Positions 1 through 4,737 of a DNA stretch of 5,886 nucleotides are shown here, piece after piece. The translations under genes were made by a program, and so were the position numbers. The DNA is from Nitrososphaeraceae archaeon (GTDB lineage Archaea > Thermoproteota > Nitrososphaeria > Nitrososphaerales > Nitrosopumilaceae), in NCBI GenBank assembly GCA_025922755.1, contig JAICHE010000081.1:1-5886 (forward strand), in the 5' to 3' direction. Each line of letters starts with the position of its first letter. The stretch's first letter is position 1. Below the pieces are notes generated by a model. The model saw only the letters and a program-made list of their open reading frames with translations. It was not told where the DNA came from and made no database searches.

Positions 1-177
1 AATTCTGCCAAATCTTTGGTATGGCCCTTCTCTTCCTTTCTGGCAGTATACTGTTGTCTCAAAATTTTCTTCTTTTGCTCCATCCATCACCTCTAAGGCT
101 GAATGGCTTCCCATAACTCCAATACGCACATCTGTATAATTATTAACTATTTTCTTGATCTCAGAAGGTTTTATCAC
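1..177 (-). CDS. purP: PurP, formate-dependent AICAR formyltransferase (FAICAR synthetase), N-terminal fragment
   Basis: Only the first 59 codons lie in the window; the gene continues past the left edge. The reading starts at GTG (177-175), just after an in-frame TGA five codons upstream, and gives MIKPSEIKKIVNNYTDVRIG followed by the motif VMGSHSALEVMDGAK (residues 21-35). That GSHS/GAK pattern and the later KGREGPYQRF (residues 47-56) match the N-terminal substrate-binding part of archaeal PurP as I remember it. PurP is an ATP-grasp-type enzyme that makes FAICAR from AICAR, formate and ATP, replacing the folate-dependent PurH step in many archaea. It is cytosolic. A TATA-like CTATATTA lies at 201-208, centred about 27 bases upstream of GTG, which suits a leaderless message. 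purS and purQ at the other end of the window support the purine assignment. The catalytic ATP-grasp part is not visible. Confidence 0.85.
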   Translation of the reverse strand, partial: MIKPSEIKKIVNNYTDVRIGVMGSHSALEVMDGAKEENFETTVYCQKGREGPYQRFGRI

Positions 178-200
178 AAATTTTGGTACAAATCAGGAGG

Positions 201-208
201 TAATATAG
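201..208 (-). promoter_or_regulatory. purP: TATA-box-like element of purP
   Basis: Reading on the minus strand, CTATATTA lies 24-31 bases upstream of the GTG start of purP. This is the spacing expected for an archaeal TATA box driving a leaderless transcript. A second AT-rich tract (TTTAAAAATT, 211-220) sits just upstream and could be an alternative, or could serve the divergent gene. Confidence 0.4.
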
Positions 209-276
209 CTAATTTTTAAAATTTTGGATCGATTACACTATCACAAGATTTTTCTCAGTACGATTCCAGTAATCTT

Positions 277-423
277 ATGCTTTATTCGTTTGAACTGCAG
301 ATGGCTGGAATAATTCTTCTAACTGCAATGGCAGCAGGAGGGGTTTCTTTGTGGCTAAAACGGAGACGGGCCCAAAAGGATATAGATGAGGCAAAAAATG
401 ACGAGCCTCAAAAATATGAATAG
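277..423 (+). CDS. Small single-span membrane protein, unknown function (48 aa)
   Basis: An open frame from the first ATG after an in-frame TAA (217-219) to TAG at 421-423 encodes 48 residues. Residues 8-27 (QMAGIILLTAMAAGGVSLWL) form one hydrophobic helix, followed by a basic cluster KRRR (28-31) and an acidic/amide-rich tail ending in KYE. By the positive-inside rule the C-terminus should be cytoplasmic, giving an N-out/C-in peptide. It lies divergently from purP and 61 bases upstream of the ubiX-like gene, which appears to have its own TATA element, so it may be transcribed alone or as the first gene of that unit. A second in-frame ATG (301) would remove eight residues. I do not recognise the family. 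The clean membrane-span plus basic-stop plus hydrophilic-tail design makes it more likely real than chance, but its short length keeps confidence moderate. Confidence 0.6.
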   Translation: MLYSFELQMAGIILLTAMAAGGVSLWLKRRRAQKDIDEAKNDEPQKYE

Positions 424-454
424 TCTAGTGCTAAGTTAATTGTCACAACAATCA

Positions 455-463
455 GATAAAATA
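455..463 (+). promoter_or_regulatory. TATA-box-like element of the ubiX-like gene
   Basis: GATAAAATA lies 22-30 bases upstream of the ATG at 485 with no Shine-Dalgarno sequence between, as expected for a leaderless archaeal transcript. It also suggests that the ubiX-SRPBCC pair can be transcribed separately from the small membrane protein gene upstream. Confidence 0.5.
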
Positions 464-484
464 CAGTGATGCCACAATGAATTC

Positions 485-1042
485 ATGAGGTTAATTGTAG
501 GAATAACTGGCAGCACTGGAGTTATTTATGGAATTAGAATGCTTGAGACTCTCAAAAAACTAAATGTTGAATCTCACCTTGTAATGACAGAATGGGCTGA
601 AAAATGTATTTCTATGGAAACTGAGCATACTTCTGATTATGTAAAATCTTTGGCCACTAATGTTTCTGATGAAAAAAACATGGCATCAAGTGTTTCAAGT
701 GGTACTCATAAAATTGATGGAATGATTGTTGCTCCTTGTAGCATGAAGACTTTGTCTGCAATTGCAAATGGGTATGATGATACTTTGGTTGCAAGGGCAG
801 CAGGTGTAACAATAAAGGAATCCAGAAAACTAATCTTGATGGTAAGGGAGACTCCTCTTTCTGCAATACACCTGGAGAACATGCTAAAACTAGCTAGGAT
901 AGGGGTTGTAATTTTACCTCCTGTTACAGAATTTTACACAAAACCCAAAACCATCGATGATATTGTAAATCACGGGGTTGGAAAGTGTTTAGACCAATTT
1001 GATTTAGAGCACGATTTATACCCTCGATGGGGTACTTTTTGA
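485..1042 (+). CDS. ubiX: UbiX-family flavin prenyltransferase
   Basis: A full-length UbiX/Pad1 protein (185 aa, normal for the family). UbiX transfers a dimethylallyl group from dimethylallyl phosphate to reduced FMN, making the prenylated FMN cofactor of UbiD-type decarboxylases. Visible signatures are the N-terminal flavin loop ITGSTGVIYG (7-16), the APCS phosphate-binding segment (83-86), LSAIANG (90-96), ARAAGVTIKESR (103-114), the strongly conserved RETPLSAIHLENMLKL (121-136) and the C-terminal LYPRWG (178-183). Aligned by eye to Pseudomonas UbiX, the catalytic/substrate residues correspond to Arg104, Lys111, Arg121, Glu122 and Tyr151. The usual Ser of the N-terminal loop is Thr11 here. 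In archaea the cofactor could serve menaquinone-type UbiD enzymes or the anhydromevalonate-phosphate decarboxylase of the archaeal mevalonate route; no UbiD gene is in this window. The ATG at 485 is the start, since the next ATG in frame is well inside the conserved core. The stop is six bases before the next gene, so they are probably co-transcribed. Confidence 0.92.
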   Translation: MRLIVGITGSTGVIYGIRMLETLKKLNVESHLVMTEWAEKCISMETEHTSDYVKSLATNVSDEKNMASSVSSGTHKIDGMIVAPCSMKTLSAIANGYDDTLVARAAGVTIKESRKLILMVRETPLSAIHLENMLKLARIGVVILPPVTEFYTKPKTIDDIVNHGVGKCLDQFDLEHDLYPRWGTF

Positions 1043-1048
1043 ATTATA

Positions 1049-1474
1049 GTGACAGTAACATTTGAAAAAATCACAACTTTGCCAATAGAGAAAACCTTCG
1101 AGGTATTAACTGACTATGATTCTTTTCAAAACAAGTTGAACAATTTTTTCCCCTCAATTAGAGTAATTTCTGTTAGGCCCAATACCACACTTGTTGAGCA
1201 ACATGTTCGCCTTGCAGAAAAAGAATTGGTTGTAATGGCAAAACACATAACTGAAAAACCTATTCTTCACGAAATTCTTATTGTTGGTGGGGATATCAAA
1301 GGCTCTCACATCATTGAAAAATATGAGAAAACTCAACTCGGGACTAAAATTAGCGTTACAATAAACATCAAAATTAAGGGGGCTAAGAGACTATCGGGTT
1401 TTTTTAATAAAGGTAGGTTTGAAAATGAATTTTCAAAAATATATGATCAACTGATTTTAATCGCTGAAAGCTAG
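1049..1474 (+). CDS. SRPBCC/START-fold ligand-binding protein (polyketide cyclase/COQ10-like)
   Basis: A 141-residue soluble protein starting at GTG, six bases after the UbiX stop, so almost certainly the second gene of that unit. The layout fits the helix-grip (SRPBCC) fold: a first strand (MTVTFEKITTL), a helix with the typical PIEKTFEVLTDYDSFQN (12-28), a run of strands in the middle including EHVRLAEKELVVMAKH-like and GSHIIEKYEK followed by GTKISVTINIKIK (98-110), and a long C-terminal helix (about 113-140) that normally covers the ligand pocket. The family includes COQ10-type quinone-binding proteins, polyketide cyclases and lipid carriers, so the ligand cannot be read from sequence. Pairing with UbiX suggests a hydrophobic quinone or isoprenoid partner, but that is inference. 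Its TAG stop overlaps the stop of convergent tatA within CTAG. No ribosome-binding site is seen; translation may depend on coupling with ubiX. Confidence 0.75.
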   Translation: MTVTFEKITTLPIEKTFEVLTDYDSFQNKLNNFFPSIRVISVRPNTTLVEQHVRLAEKELVVMAKHITEKPILHEILIVGGDIKGSHIIEKYEKTQLGTKISVTINIKIKGAKRLSGFFNKGRFENEFSKIYDQLILIAES

Positions 1475-1698
1475 TCTGTTTTTGTTTCTTTACTGTTCAC
1501 ATCTGTATTTTTTTCTTGAAAATCTTTTAGCTCTTTTTCTCCCTCGATTTTTCCTTTCTCAAATTCTCCCTTGGCTTTACCTAGGGTCTTTGCCAATTCA
1601 GGAATTTTCTTGGCTCCAAAAATCAATACAGCTACTATTAGTATTATCCATACCCATTCGTAACCTTGCACGAAATTTGCAATGTTTGTAAGAGACAT
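1471..1698 (-). CDS. tatA: Twin-arginine translocase subunit TatA
   Basis: A 75-residue TatA/TatE-type protein, the pore-forming or membrane-thinning subunit that carries folded proteins with twin-arginine signals across the membrane. A short N-terminal tail leads into one membrane span (about 15-28, WVWIILIVAVLIFG), the hinge FGAKKIPELAK (27-37), an amphipathic helix rich in Lys and Glu (about 32-60) and a polar, disordered tail (61-75). The acidic Glu14 just before the span sits where TatA/TatB proteins usually carry a polar residue. TatB-like extension is absent, so with tatC nearby this suggests a two-component TatA-TatC system. The ATG at 1698 is the only reasonable start. Its TAG stop overlaps that of the convergent SRPBCC gene. 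A TATA-like element is present upstream, so it is transcribed apart from tatC, which is about 940 bases further up the same strand. Confidence 0.92.
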   Translation of the reverse strand: MSLTNIANFVQGYEWVWIILIVAVLIFGAKKIPELAKTLGKAKGEFEKGKIEGEKELKDFQEKNTDVNSKETKTD

Positions 1699-1721
1699 TC
1701 TTGATTTCAGTTCTCCGATTT

Positions 1722-1731
1722 TAGATTTAAG
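1722..1731 (-). promoter_or_regulatory. tatA: TATA-box-like element of tatA
   Basis: On the minus strand CTTAAATCTA lies 24-33 bases before the tatA ATG, matching archaeal TATA spacing for a leaderless or near-leaderless mRNA. The rest of the 1699-1938 gap (240 bases) shows no convincing gene or RNA. Confidence 0.45.
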
Positions 1732-1938
1732 TGTTCTTTGGGTATGTGCTTACACTCACGGTCTCACTAATTCCCCTTGATTCTCCTTCTATGAAATTGA
1801 CCCACCTGATTTTATTAGAATTCCCCCATCACACTTGATGATGAGATAATAATTTGTAAAGTAGCATCTAATGTGGATCTATCCAGAACAGTAACCAAAG
1901 AATATTTCTGAATAATTACCTTCTTTATTCTAAATTAG

Positions 1939-2127
1939 TCAATTAATTTCAACGTCTTCCCATTTACCAGGAATGCCTTTTTCTTTTTTAAAATCATCAA
2001 GATGATTTTTTTCATAAATGCATTCCTTAATTTCTTCAATAACTTCTTGATTCATTCCAAAATTTTTTAATTCGTAACCTATTACCTCTGGGTTAAGCTT
2101 TATTTTTCCACTTTCTCTCAAGGTCAT
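1939..2127 (-). CDS. Small acidic protein of unknown function (62 aa)
   Basis: An open frame from ATG (2127-2125), directly preceded by an in-frame TAA, to TGA at 1941-1939. The product is charged and mostly helical: NPEVIGYELKNFGMNQEVIE-like helices (about 12-38) followed by a lysine-rich turn and the ending KGIPGKWEDVEIN. There are no cysteines in pairs, no membrane span and no signal peptide; one Cys is at 36. I do not recognise the family. Codon choice (A/T-rich third positions) resembles its neighbours, and a TATA-like CTTATAGA stands at the right distance (2147-2154), so expression is plausible. It lies between tatA and tatC on their strand, but its own promoter and the 240-base gap to tatA argue against a role being read from position alone. 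Confidence 0.6.
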   Translation of the reverse strand: MTLRESGKIKLNPEVIGYELKNFGMNQEVIEEIKECIYEKNHLDDFKKEKGIPGKWEDVEIN

Positions 2128-2146
2128 CTGTTATTCTTTTTTATGT

Positions 2147-2154
2147 TCTATAAG
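2147..2154 (-). promoter_or_regulatory. TATA-box-like element of the 62-aa gene
   Basis: CTTATAGA on the minus strand is 20-27 bases upstream of the ATG at 2127. A perfect inverted repeat begins only six bases further upstream (2161), where a regulator could affect TBP/TFB binding. Confidence 0.35.
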
Positions 2155-2160
2155 CATCTC

Positions 2161-2196
2161 TATCAAATTATCCGCGATCATTTTTAGAATTTGATA
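2161..2196. repeat. Perfect 9-bp inverted repeat in divergent promoter region
   Basis: TATCAAATT (2161-2169) and AATTTGATA (2188-2196) are exact reverse complements separated by 18 bases. They lie between the divergent 62-aa gene and the zinc-ribbon gene, just upstream of the TATA-like element of the former. The arrangement could be an operator with two half-sites about 2.5 helical turns apart (centre to centre 27 bases), or the stem of a small RNA hairpin. In AT-rich DNA chance cannot be excluded. Confidence 0.4.
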
Positions 2197-2325
2197 TTGT
2201 TAATAACAGAAAAATTAATTTAAAATCAAACATGTAAAATCTGTTTTTGACATCTATGACAAAATTGATAAAAAATAAGGAATTCAGAAATTAAGACATT
2301 ATGAAACTTTTGATACTGACAAGAA

Positions 2326-2334
2326 ACTAAATAG
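2326..2334 (+). promoter_or_regulatory. TATA-box-like element of the zinc-ribbon gene
   Basis: ACTAAATAG lies 21-29 bases upstream of the ATG at 2355, and there is no Shine-Dalgarno sequence, which supports a leaderless start at that ATG. Confidence 0.4.
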
Positions 2335-2354
2335 TTTATTGATGTTAAACTACT

Positions 2355-2462
2355 ATGAGTTTAGAACTAGAGTGTCCAAACTGCATAAAACGCAATTTTG
2401 GTGTGAATTTAGTCTGGAAAGGCGATTCTTTGGTCTGTCCCTTGTGTGATGTAATTTATTGA
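2355..2462 (+). CDS. Zinc-ribbon micro-protein (35 aa)
   Basis: A very short gene, ATG at 2355 to TGA at 2460-2462. The peptide carries two CPxC knuckles, CPNC (7-10) and CPLC (28-31), separated by 17 residues including the hydrophobic/aromatic NFGVNLVW stretch, and ends in DVIY. This is the minimal rubredoxin-like zinc-ribbon layout (C-x2-C-x17-C-x2-C), with four cysteines able to hold one zinc ion. Such ribbons bind nucleic acid or protein partners; the target cannot be predicted. Paired, correctly spaced cysteines in a 35-residue frame are unlikely by chance, and a TATA-like element and a downstream T-tract flank the gene. It is divergent from the 62-aa gene and convergent with tatC. Easily missed by gene finders because of its size. 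Confidence 0.72.
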   Translation: MSLELECPNCIKRNFGVNLVWKGDSLVCPLCDVIY

Positions 2463-2477
2463 CCATCCTTTCCCAAA

Positions 2478-2483
2478 TTTTTT
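2478..2483 (+). terminator. Oligo-T tract, likely terminator of the zinc-ribbon gene
   Basis: Six consecutive T residues, within a T-rich stretch, begin 15 bases after the zinc-ribbon stop. Archaeal RNA polymerase commonly terminates at such oligo-T runs without a hairpin. The same region is approached from the other side by tatC transcripts. Confidence 0.4.
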
Positions 2484-2490
2484 CATCATA

Positions 2491-2510
2491 GATAATTCAA
2501 ATTAATTATC
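2491..2510. repeat. Short inverted repeat (7-bp stem, 6-base loop)
   Basis: GATAATT (2491-2497) pairs with AATTATC (2504-2510) around CAAATT. It lies in the 173-base space between the convergent zinc-ribbon gene and tatC. It is AT-rich and weak, so it could be a bidirectional transcription-end structure or chance. Nothing else in 2511-2635 stood out. Confidence 0.35.
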
Positions 2511-2635
2511 CTAGGTTCTATCATCTTTTTTCCTAAATGTAATATTATTTCTTAAACCGTATACTTTTAGAATCTGGATTATGGTTCTCTGTATTTCAAT
2601 ACTATATTTTCCAATGTTTAATCTACGCACTTTAG

Positions 2636-3430
2636 CTATGTAGTGCTCAGTTTTTTTCGTTGTTTGCGCTCAATGATGCCCATGCCAGCTAAATACAGTC
2701 CTATCATTGGCCCGGCAATAAACCACATTGTAACTCCACTACCGTCAGGTGTGATGACTGCTCCAAAAATCACAATGATTACAATTGCATATCGGATATT
2801 TTTTCGCCAAAAGTCTGAATCAATCATGCCTGATGCTGTAATTGCATACATTACCAAAGGAAGTTGGAAAGACAATCCAAAAGCCAACAAAAATTGTAGA
2901 ACAAAGGTTACAAAATCAATAACATTAAGAAATGTGACAAGACCTGCAGATTCACCATATCGGTACAAGAAATCCAAAATGTATGGGATTACTAAATAAT
3001 AAGAAAAAATACATCCAGAAACAAACAATCCGATTGCCGGAAGGGATATGCTTCTACTTACATTGATCTCATTTTCTTTAAGGGCTGGTTTGATAAATCC
3101 AACTAGTTCTTTAACGATGACTGGCATTCCAGCTACCATTCCCACTAATGCCGAAATGTATACCTGAGCAAAAAATGCTTGTCCTGGTGCAGTTTGAATC
3201 AACTGAACGTCTTCTGGCACAAGGTTATCTTTCATATGTTTTGTAATTTGTGCTGCAATGTTATCCAACGGTTCTGGTGTTGGATAGTATAACGTGAGTC
3301 CTGCAAACTCGATTGGTTCTGCATGAAATGTTAGAATAAAAATTGTAATAATTCCAATTACTATTACTATACGTAGTACTCGTTTTCTAAGCTCGTCGAG
3401 ATGATAGCGGATTTCATTCAACTCGGACAT
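2636..3430 (-). CDS. tatC: Twin-arginine translocase subunit TatC
   Basis: A 264-residue membrane protein with the full TatC pattern; TatC is the receptor that recognises the twin-arginine signal peptide. The N-terminal cytoplasmic motif HLDELRKR (10-17) is followed by span 1 (about 18-36), a long external loop (37-85), span 2 (about 88-109), the conserved cytoplasmic loop GFIKPALKENE (111-121), span 3 (about 128-150), span 4 (about 172-195), then spans 5 and 6 (about 212-252) separated by the conserved VITPDGSG turn (225-232), and a basic C-tail. Phe112 and Glu121 align with the E. coli Phe94 and Glu103 signal-binding residues. The length is normal (E. coli about 258). The ATG is 30 bases after the stop of the 154-aa gene, with no good TATA at the correct distance, so the two are probably one transcript. 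tatA lies downstream on the same strand as a separate unit. Confidence 0.95.
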   Translation of the reverse strand: MSELNEIRYHLDELRKRVLRIVIVIGIITIFILTFHAEPIEFAGLTLYYPTPEPLDNIAAQITKHMKDNLVPEDVQLIQTAPGQAFFAQVYISALVGMVAGMPVIVKELVGFIKPALKENEINVSRSISLPAIGLFVSGCIFSYYLVIPYILDFLYRYGESAGLVTFLNVIDFVTFVLQFLLAFGLSFQLPLVMYAITASGMIDSDFWRKNIRYAIVIIVIFGAVITPDGSGVTMWFIAGPMIGLYLAGMGIIERKQRKKLSTT

Positions 3431-3460
3431 TTAAGATCTATTTGTTTTAAAGTAACTTAT

Positions 3461-3925
3461 CTATTTGCCTGGGATTGGAAGCAATTTGGCCTCAGGCAAC
3501 CCTCCCTCTTTCATTTCTTCTTGGGTAAGGTCTTGAAACTCTAAAGTGATTATTGCTTTGGTGCTGAATTTTGATTCTATCGCTCTTGCCAAGTCTGCAA
3601 TTTCTTTTCCTGAATACAACTCCATTGAGTCTTTGAGGAATATTCTTTCTCCTTTTTCCATCTCTTTTCCTCCAAATTTATCTTGAAGAAATTTTGTAAT
3701 AGATGGCAATTCCGAGCGTGGAATGTTATTGTAATAATATGTAAGGCCTTTAATTGATTCGTAATCAAAGGGAGTCCCATTTCTATACAAAAAGACGCCT
3801 ATGAATCGTGCTTCCTCTTCAGGTTCTTTTGTGCATTTAATTTCCCAATTTAGCAACTTGTCTTCATTATAGACAAACTTTTCAATTTCATCAGGGGTAA
3901 TTTTCCAGTATCTTTGTTTTGACAA
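3461..3925 (-). CDS. Conserved-looking soluble protein of unknown function upstream of tatC (154 aa)
   Basis: An open frame starting at TTG (3925-3923) and ending at TAG. The frame stays open further upstream without an ATG, but a clear TATA box (TTTATAAT, 3947-3954) lies 22-29 bases before TTG, which fixes TTG as a leaderless start. The product is soluble, charged and mixed alpha/beta: an N-terminal WKITPDEIEKFVYNED helix region, a middle part with FIGVFLYRNGTPFDYESIKG (about 41-60) and YYYNNIPRSELPSI, and a C-terminal strand IITLEF (about 129-134) before a proline-rich tail ending in LLPIPGK. It has no membrane span, signal peptide or cysteine pair, and I do not recognise a family. Placement 30 bases upstream of tatC suggests co-transcription, so a part in Tat export or an unrelated housekeeping role are both possible. 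Confidence 0.78.
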   Translation of the reverse strand: MSKQRYWKITPDEIEKFVYNEDKLLNWEIKCTKEPEEEARFIGVFLYRNGTPFDYESIKGLTYYYNNIPRSELPSITKFLQDKFGGKEMEKGERIFLKDSMELYSGKEIADLARAIESKFSTKAIITLEFQDLTQEEMKEGGLPEAKLLPIPGK

Positions 3926-3946
3926 GTGATTTTTTGAGGATTTTCT

Positions 3947-3954
3947 ATTATAAA
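3947..3954 (-). promoter_or_regulatory. TATA box of the 154-aa gene and tatC unit
   Basis: TTTATAAT on the minus strand, at -22 to -29 from the TTG start of the 154-aa gene, is close to the archaeal TATA consensus. It probably drives the two-gene unit with tatC and decides the unusual TTG start. Confidence 0.6.
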
Positions 3955-3991
3955 TTCCATTATGAGCGTAAATCGTCGTAATGAGACATTT

Positions 3992-3999
3992 TTTATATG
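3992..3999 (+). promoter_or_regulatory. TATA box of the ribbon-helix-helix gene
   Basis: TTTATATG lies 20-27 bases upstream of the GTG at 4019. It stands back to back with the TATA box of the divergent 154-aa gene, about 37 bases apart, so the two promoters may influence one another. Confidence 0.5.
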
Positions 4000-4002
4000 A
4001 AA

Positions 4003-4008
4003 AGGTGA
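4003..4008 (+). promoter_or_regulatory. Shine-Dalgarno-like site of the ribbon-helix-helix gene
   Basis: AGGTGA (within AAGGTGAT) is complementary to the 3' end of archaeal 16S rRNA and lies 10 bases before the GTG at 4019. It supports GTG rather than the overlapping ATG (4017), whose frame closes after seven codons. Most genes here lack such a site. The TATA element gives a predicted RNA start close to or past this site, so its use is uncertain. Confidence 0.4.
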
Positions 4009-4018
4009 TAATAAGAAT

Positions 4019-4174
4019 GTGGGATCAAGGGTTACCATAGTATTGGAAGACGCTAATTCAGAACGACTAAGAAACCTACAAGCAAAAATGATTAAGACAT
4101 CTTCAAGCTCTGTGAGTTTTTCACATGTTTTGAATCTTGTTTTAGAAGAAGGGCTAAAAAAATACAAACCATGA
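4019..4174 (+). CDS. Ribbon-helix-helix (CopG-like) DNA-binding protein, 51 aa
   Basis: A short gene, GTG at 4019 to TGA at 4172-4174. The order of elements matches the RHH fold: an N-terminal strand SRVTIVLED (3-11) whose alternating residues would contact the DNA major groove, helix 1 NSERLRNLQAKMIKT (13-27), a Ser-rich turn SSSSVSFS (28-35), and helix 2 HVLNLVLEEGLKKY (36-49). RHH proteins act as dimers and usually repress their own promoter or that of a neighbour. There is no room for an extra ligand domain. The 125-aa gene follows after 44 bases and may be co-transcribed. The pair does not look like a toxin-antitoxin module because the downstream protein does not resemble known toxins to me, but that cannot be excluded. 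The start is set by the TATA and AGGTGA sites upstream. Confidence 0.75.
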   Translation: MGSRVTIVLEDANSERLRNLQAKMIKTSSSSVSFSHVLNLVLEEGLKKYKP

Positions 4175-4218
4175 ATTATCAAAAAACTTTTCTTTGAGAC
4201 TATCGATTAAGGTAAACT

Positions 4219-4596
4219 ATGCATGAAAATGAACTAGATCCATTACATCCTATTAAAATTGAAGACTATCCAAAGTTATTTGATTATGTATTGACTGCCA
4301 AAGGACTAGTGTATTTTAATCAGTTAAAACGGAATTATTTTCTTCAAAAACAATTAACTGTCGACGAATACAACAAACTTCGTCTTCTTTACATTTACTA
4401 TTCTGCGGCTAACAAAAATACAGAAGAAGTTTCAATGTGGAAAAAAATTTGTGTTGCTCTTGATGAAAAAGGAATATTTGAAAAAGATATGTTCTTGTCA
4501 AAACAAGATTTGATAAACCAAGGACTAGTTTTAGGGAATCCTGATTATGTTGCAGGACTATACAAAAAACATATTGATTTTCTTAAAAATTCATAA
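4219..4596 (+). CDS. Soluble helical protein of unknown function (125 aa)
   Basis: An ATG-started frame of 125 codons ending in TAA. The sequence is hydrophilic and predicted mostly helical: an N-terminal HPIKIEDYPKLFDYVLTAKG (10-29), an aromatic-rich middle LRLLYIYYSAANKN (about 54-67), WKKICVALDEKGIF (74-87) and a final YVAGLYKKHIDFLKNS. Tyrosine and lysine are abundant; there is no membrane span or metal motif. I do not recognise a family. An AGGT about six bases before the ATG (4210-4213) may act as a weak ribosome site. It follows the ribbon-helix-helix gene by 44 bases on the same strand with no clear TATA between, so it may be the second gene of that unit and a candidate for control by it. 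Codon use resembles neighbouring genes, with no sign of transfer. Confidence 0.78.
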   Translation: MHENELDPLHPIKIEDYPKLFDYVLTAKGLVYFNQLKRNYFLQKQLTVDEYNKLRLLYIYYSAANKNTEEVSMWKKICVALDEKGIFEKDMFLSKQDLINQGLVLGNPDYVAGLYKKHIDFLKNS

Positions 4597-4677
4597 TTAT
4601 TTTGATACTGGTATGGGTGGTGTTCATGAGAACTACTCATCCTCAAAACCAAATATCTAGTCTGTATTGCAGTTCAA

Positions 4678-4686
4678 GTATAAAAA
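4678..4686 (+). promoter_or_regulatory. purS: TATA box of purS
   Basis: GTATAAAAA is the best TATA match in the 141-base gap before purS. It lies 52-60 bases upstream of the ATG and would give a leader of roughly 30 bases. A second, poorer candidate (TTTTTATT, 4717-4724) lies at -14 to -21, rather close for a leaderless start. Confidence 0.5.
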
Positions 4687-4737
4687 CGGATTATTTCGGA
4701 AGATAGATTAACCTCGTTTTTATTTTTCAAAACAATC

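Noticed and set aside
1836..1911. Possible C/D-box guide RNA: TGATGATGA (1836-1844) and CTGA (1908-1911)
   Set aside because: The spacing is long, no internal D'/C' boxes are clear, and the flanks do not pair into a terminal stem.
1815..1934. Open stretch on the minus strand after the 62-aa gene, readable from TTG (1898) to TAA (1815)
   Set aside because: Only 27 codons from a TTG, no TATA-like element at the right distance and no recognisable motif; likely chance.
1699..2354. tRNA, CRISPR or mobile-element remnants in the larger gaps
   Set aside because: No T-loop-like GGTTCRA motif, no spaced direct repeats, no terminal repeats and no transposase fragment were found by eye.
2643..2999. 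Plus-strand open frame inside tatC
   Set aside because: Lies antisense to an unmistakable tatC and its product has no recognisable features.
3850..4182. Long open frame on the minus strand across the RHH gene and the start of the 154-aa gene
   Set aside because: It overlaps two better supported genes and the TATA boxes between them, and its translation shows no domain pattern; it is a shadow of the RHH gene.
4626..4640. Small hairpin ATGAG-AACTA-CTCAT after the 125-aa gene
   Set aside because: Five-base stem without a following T-tract; too weak to call a terminator or RNA element.
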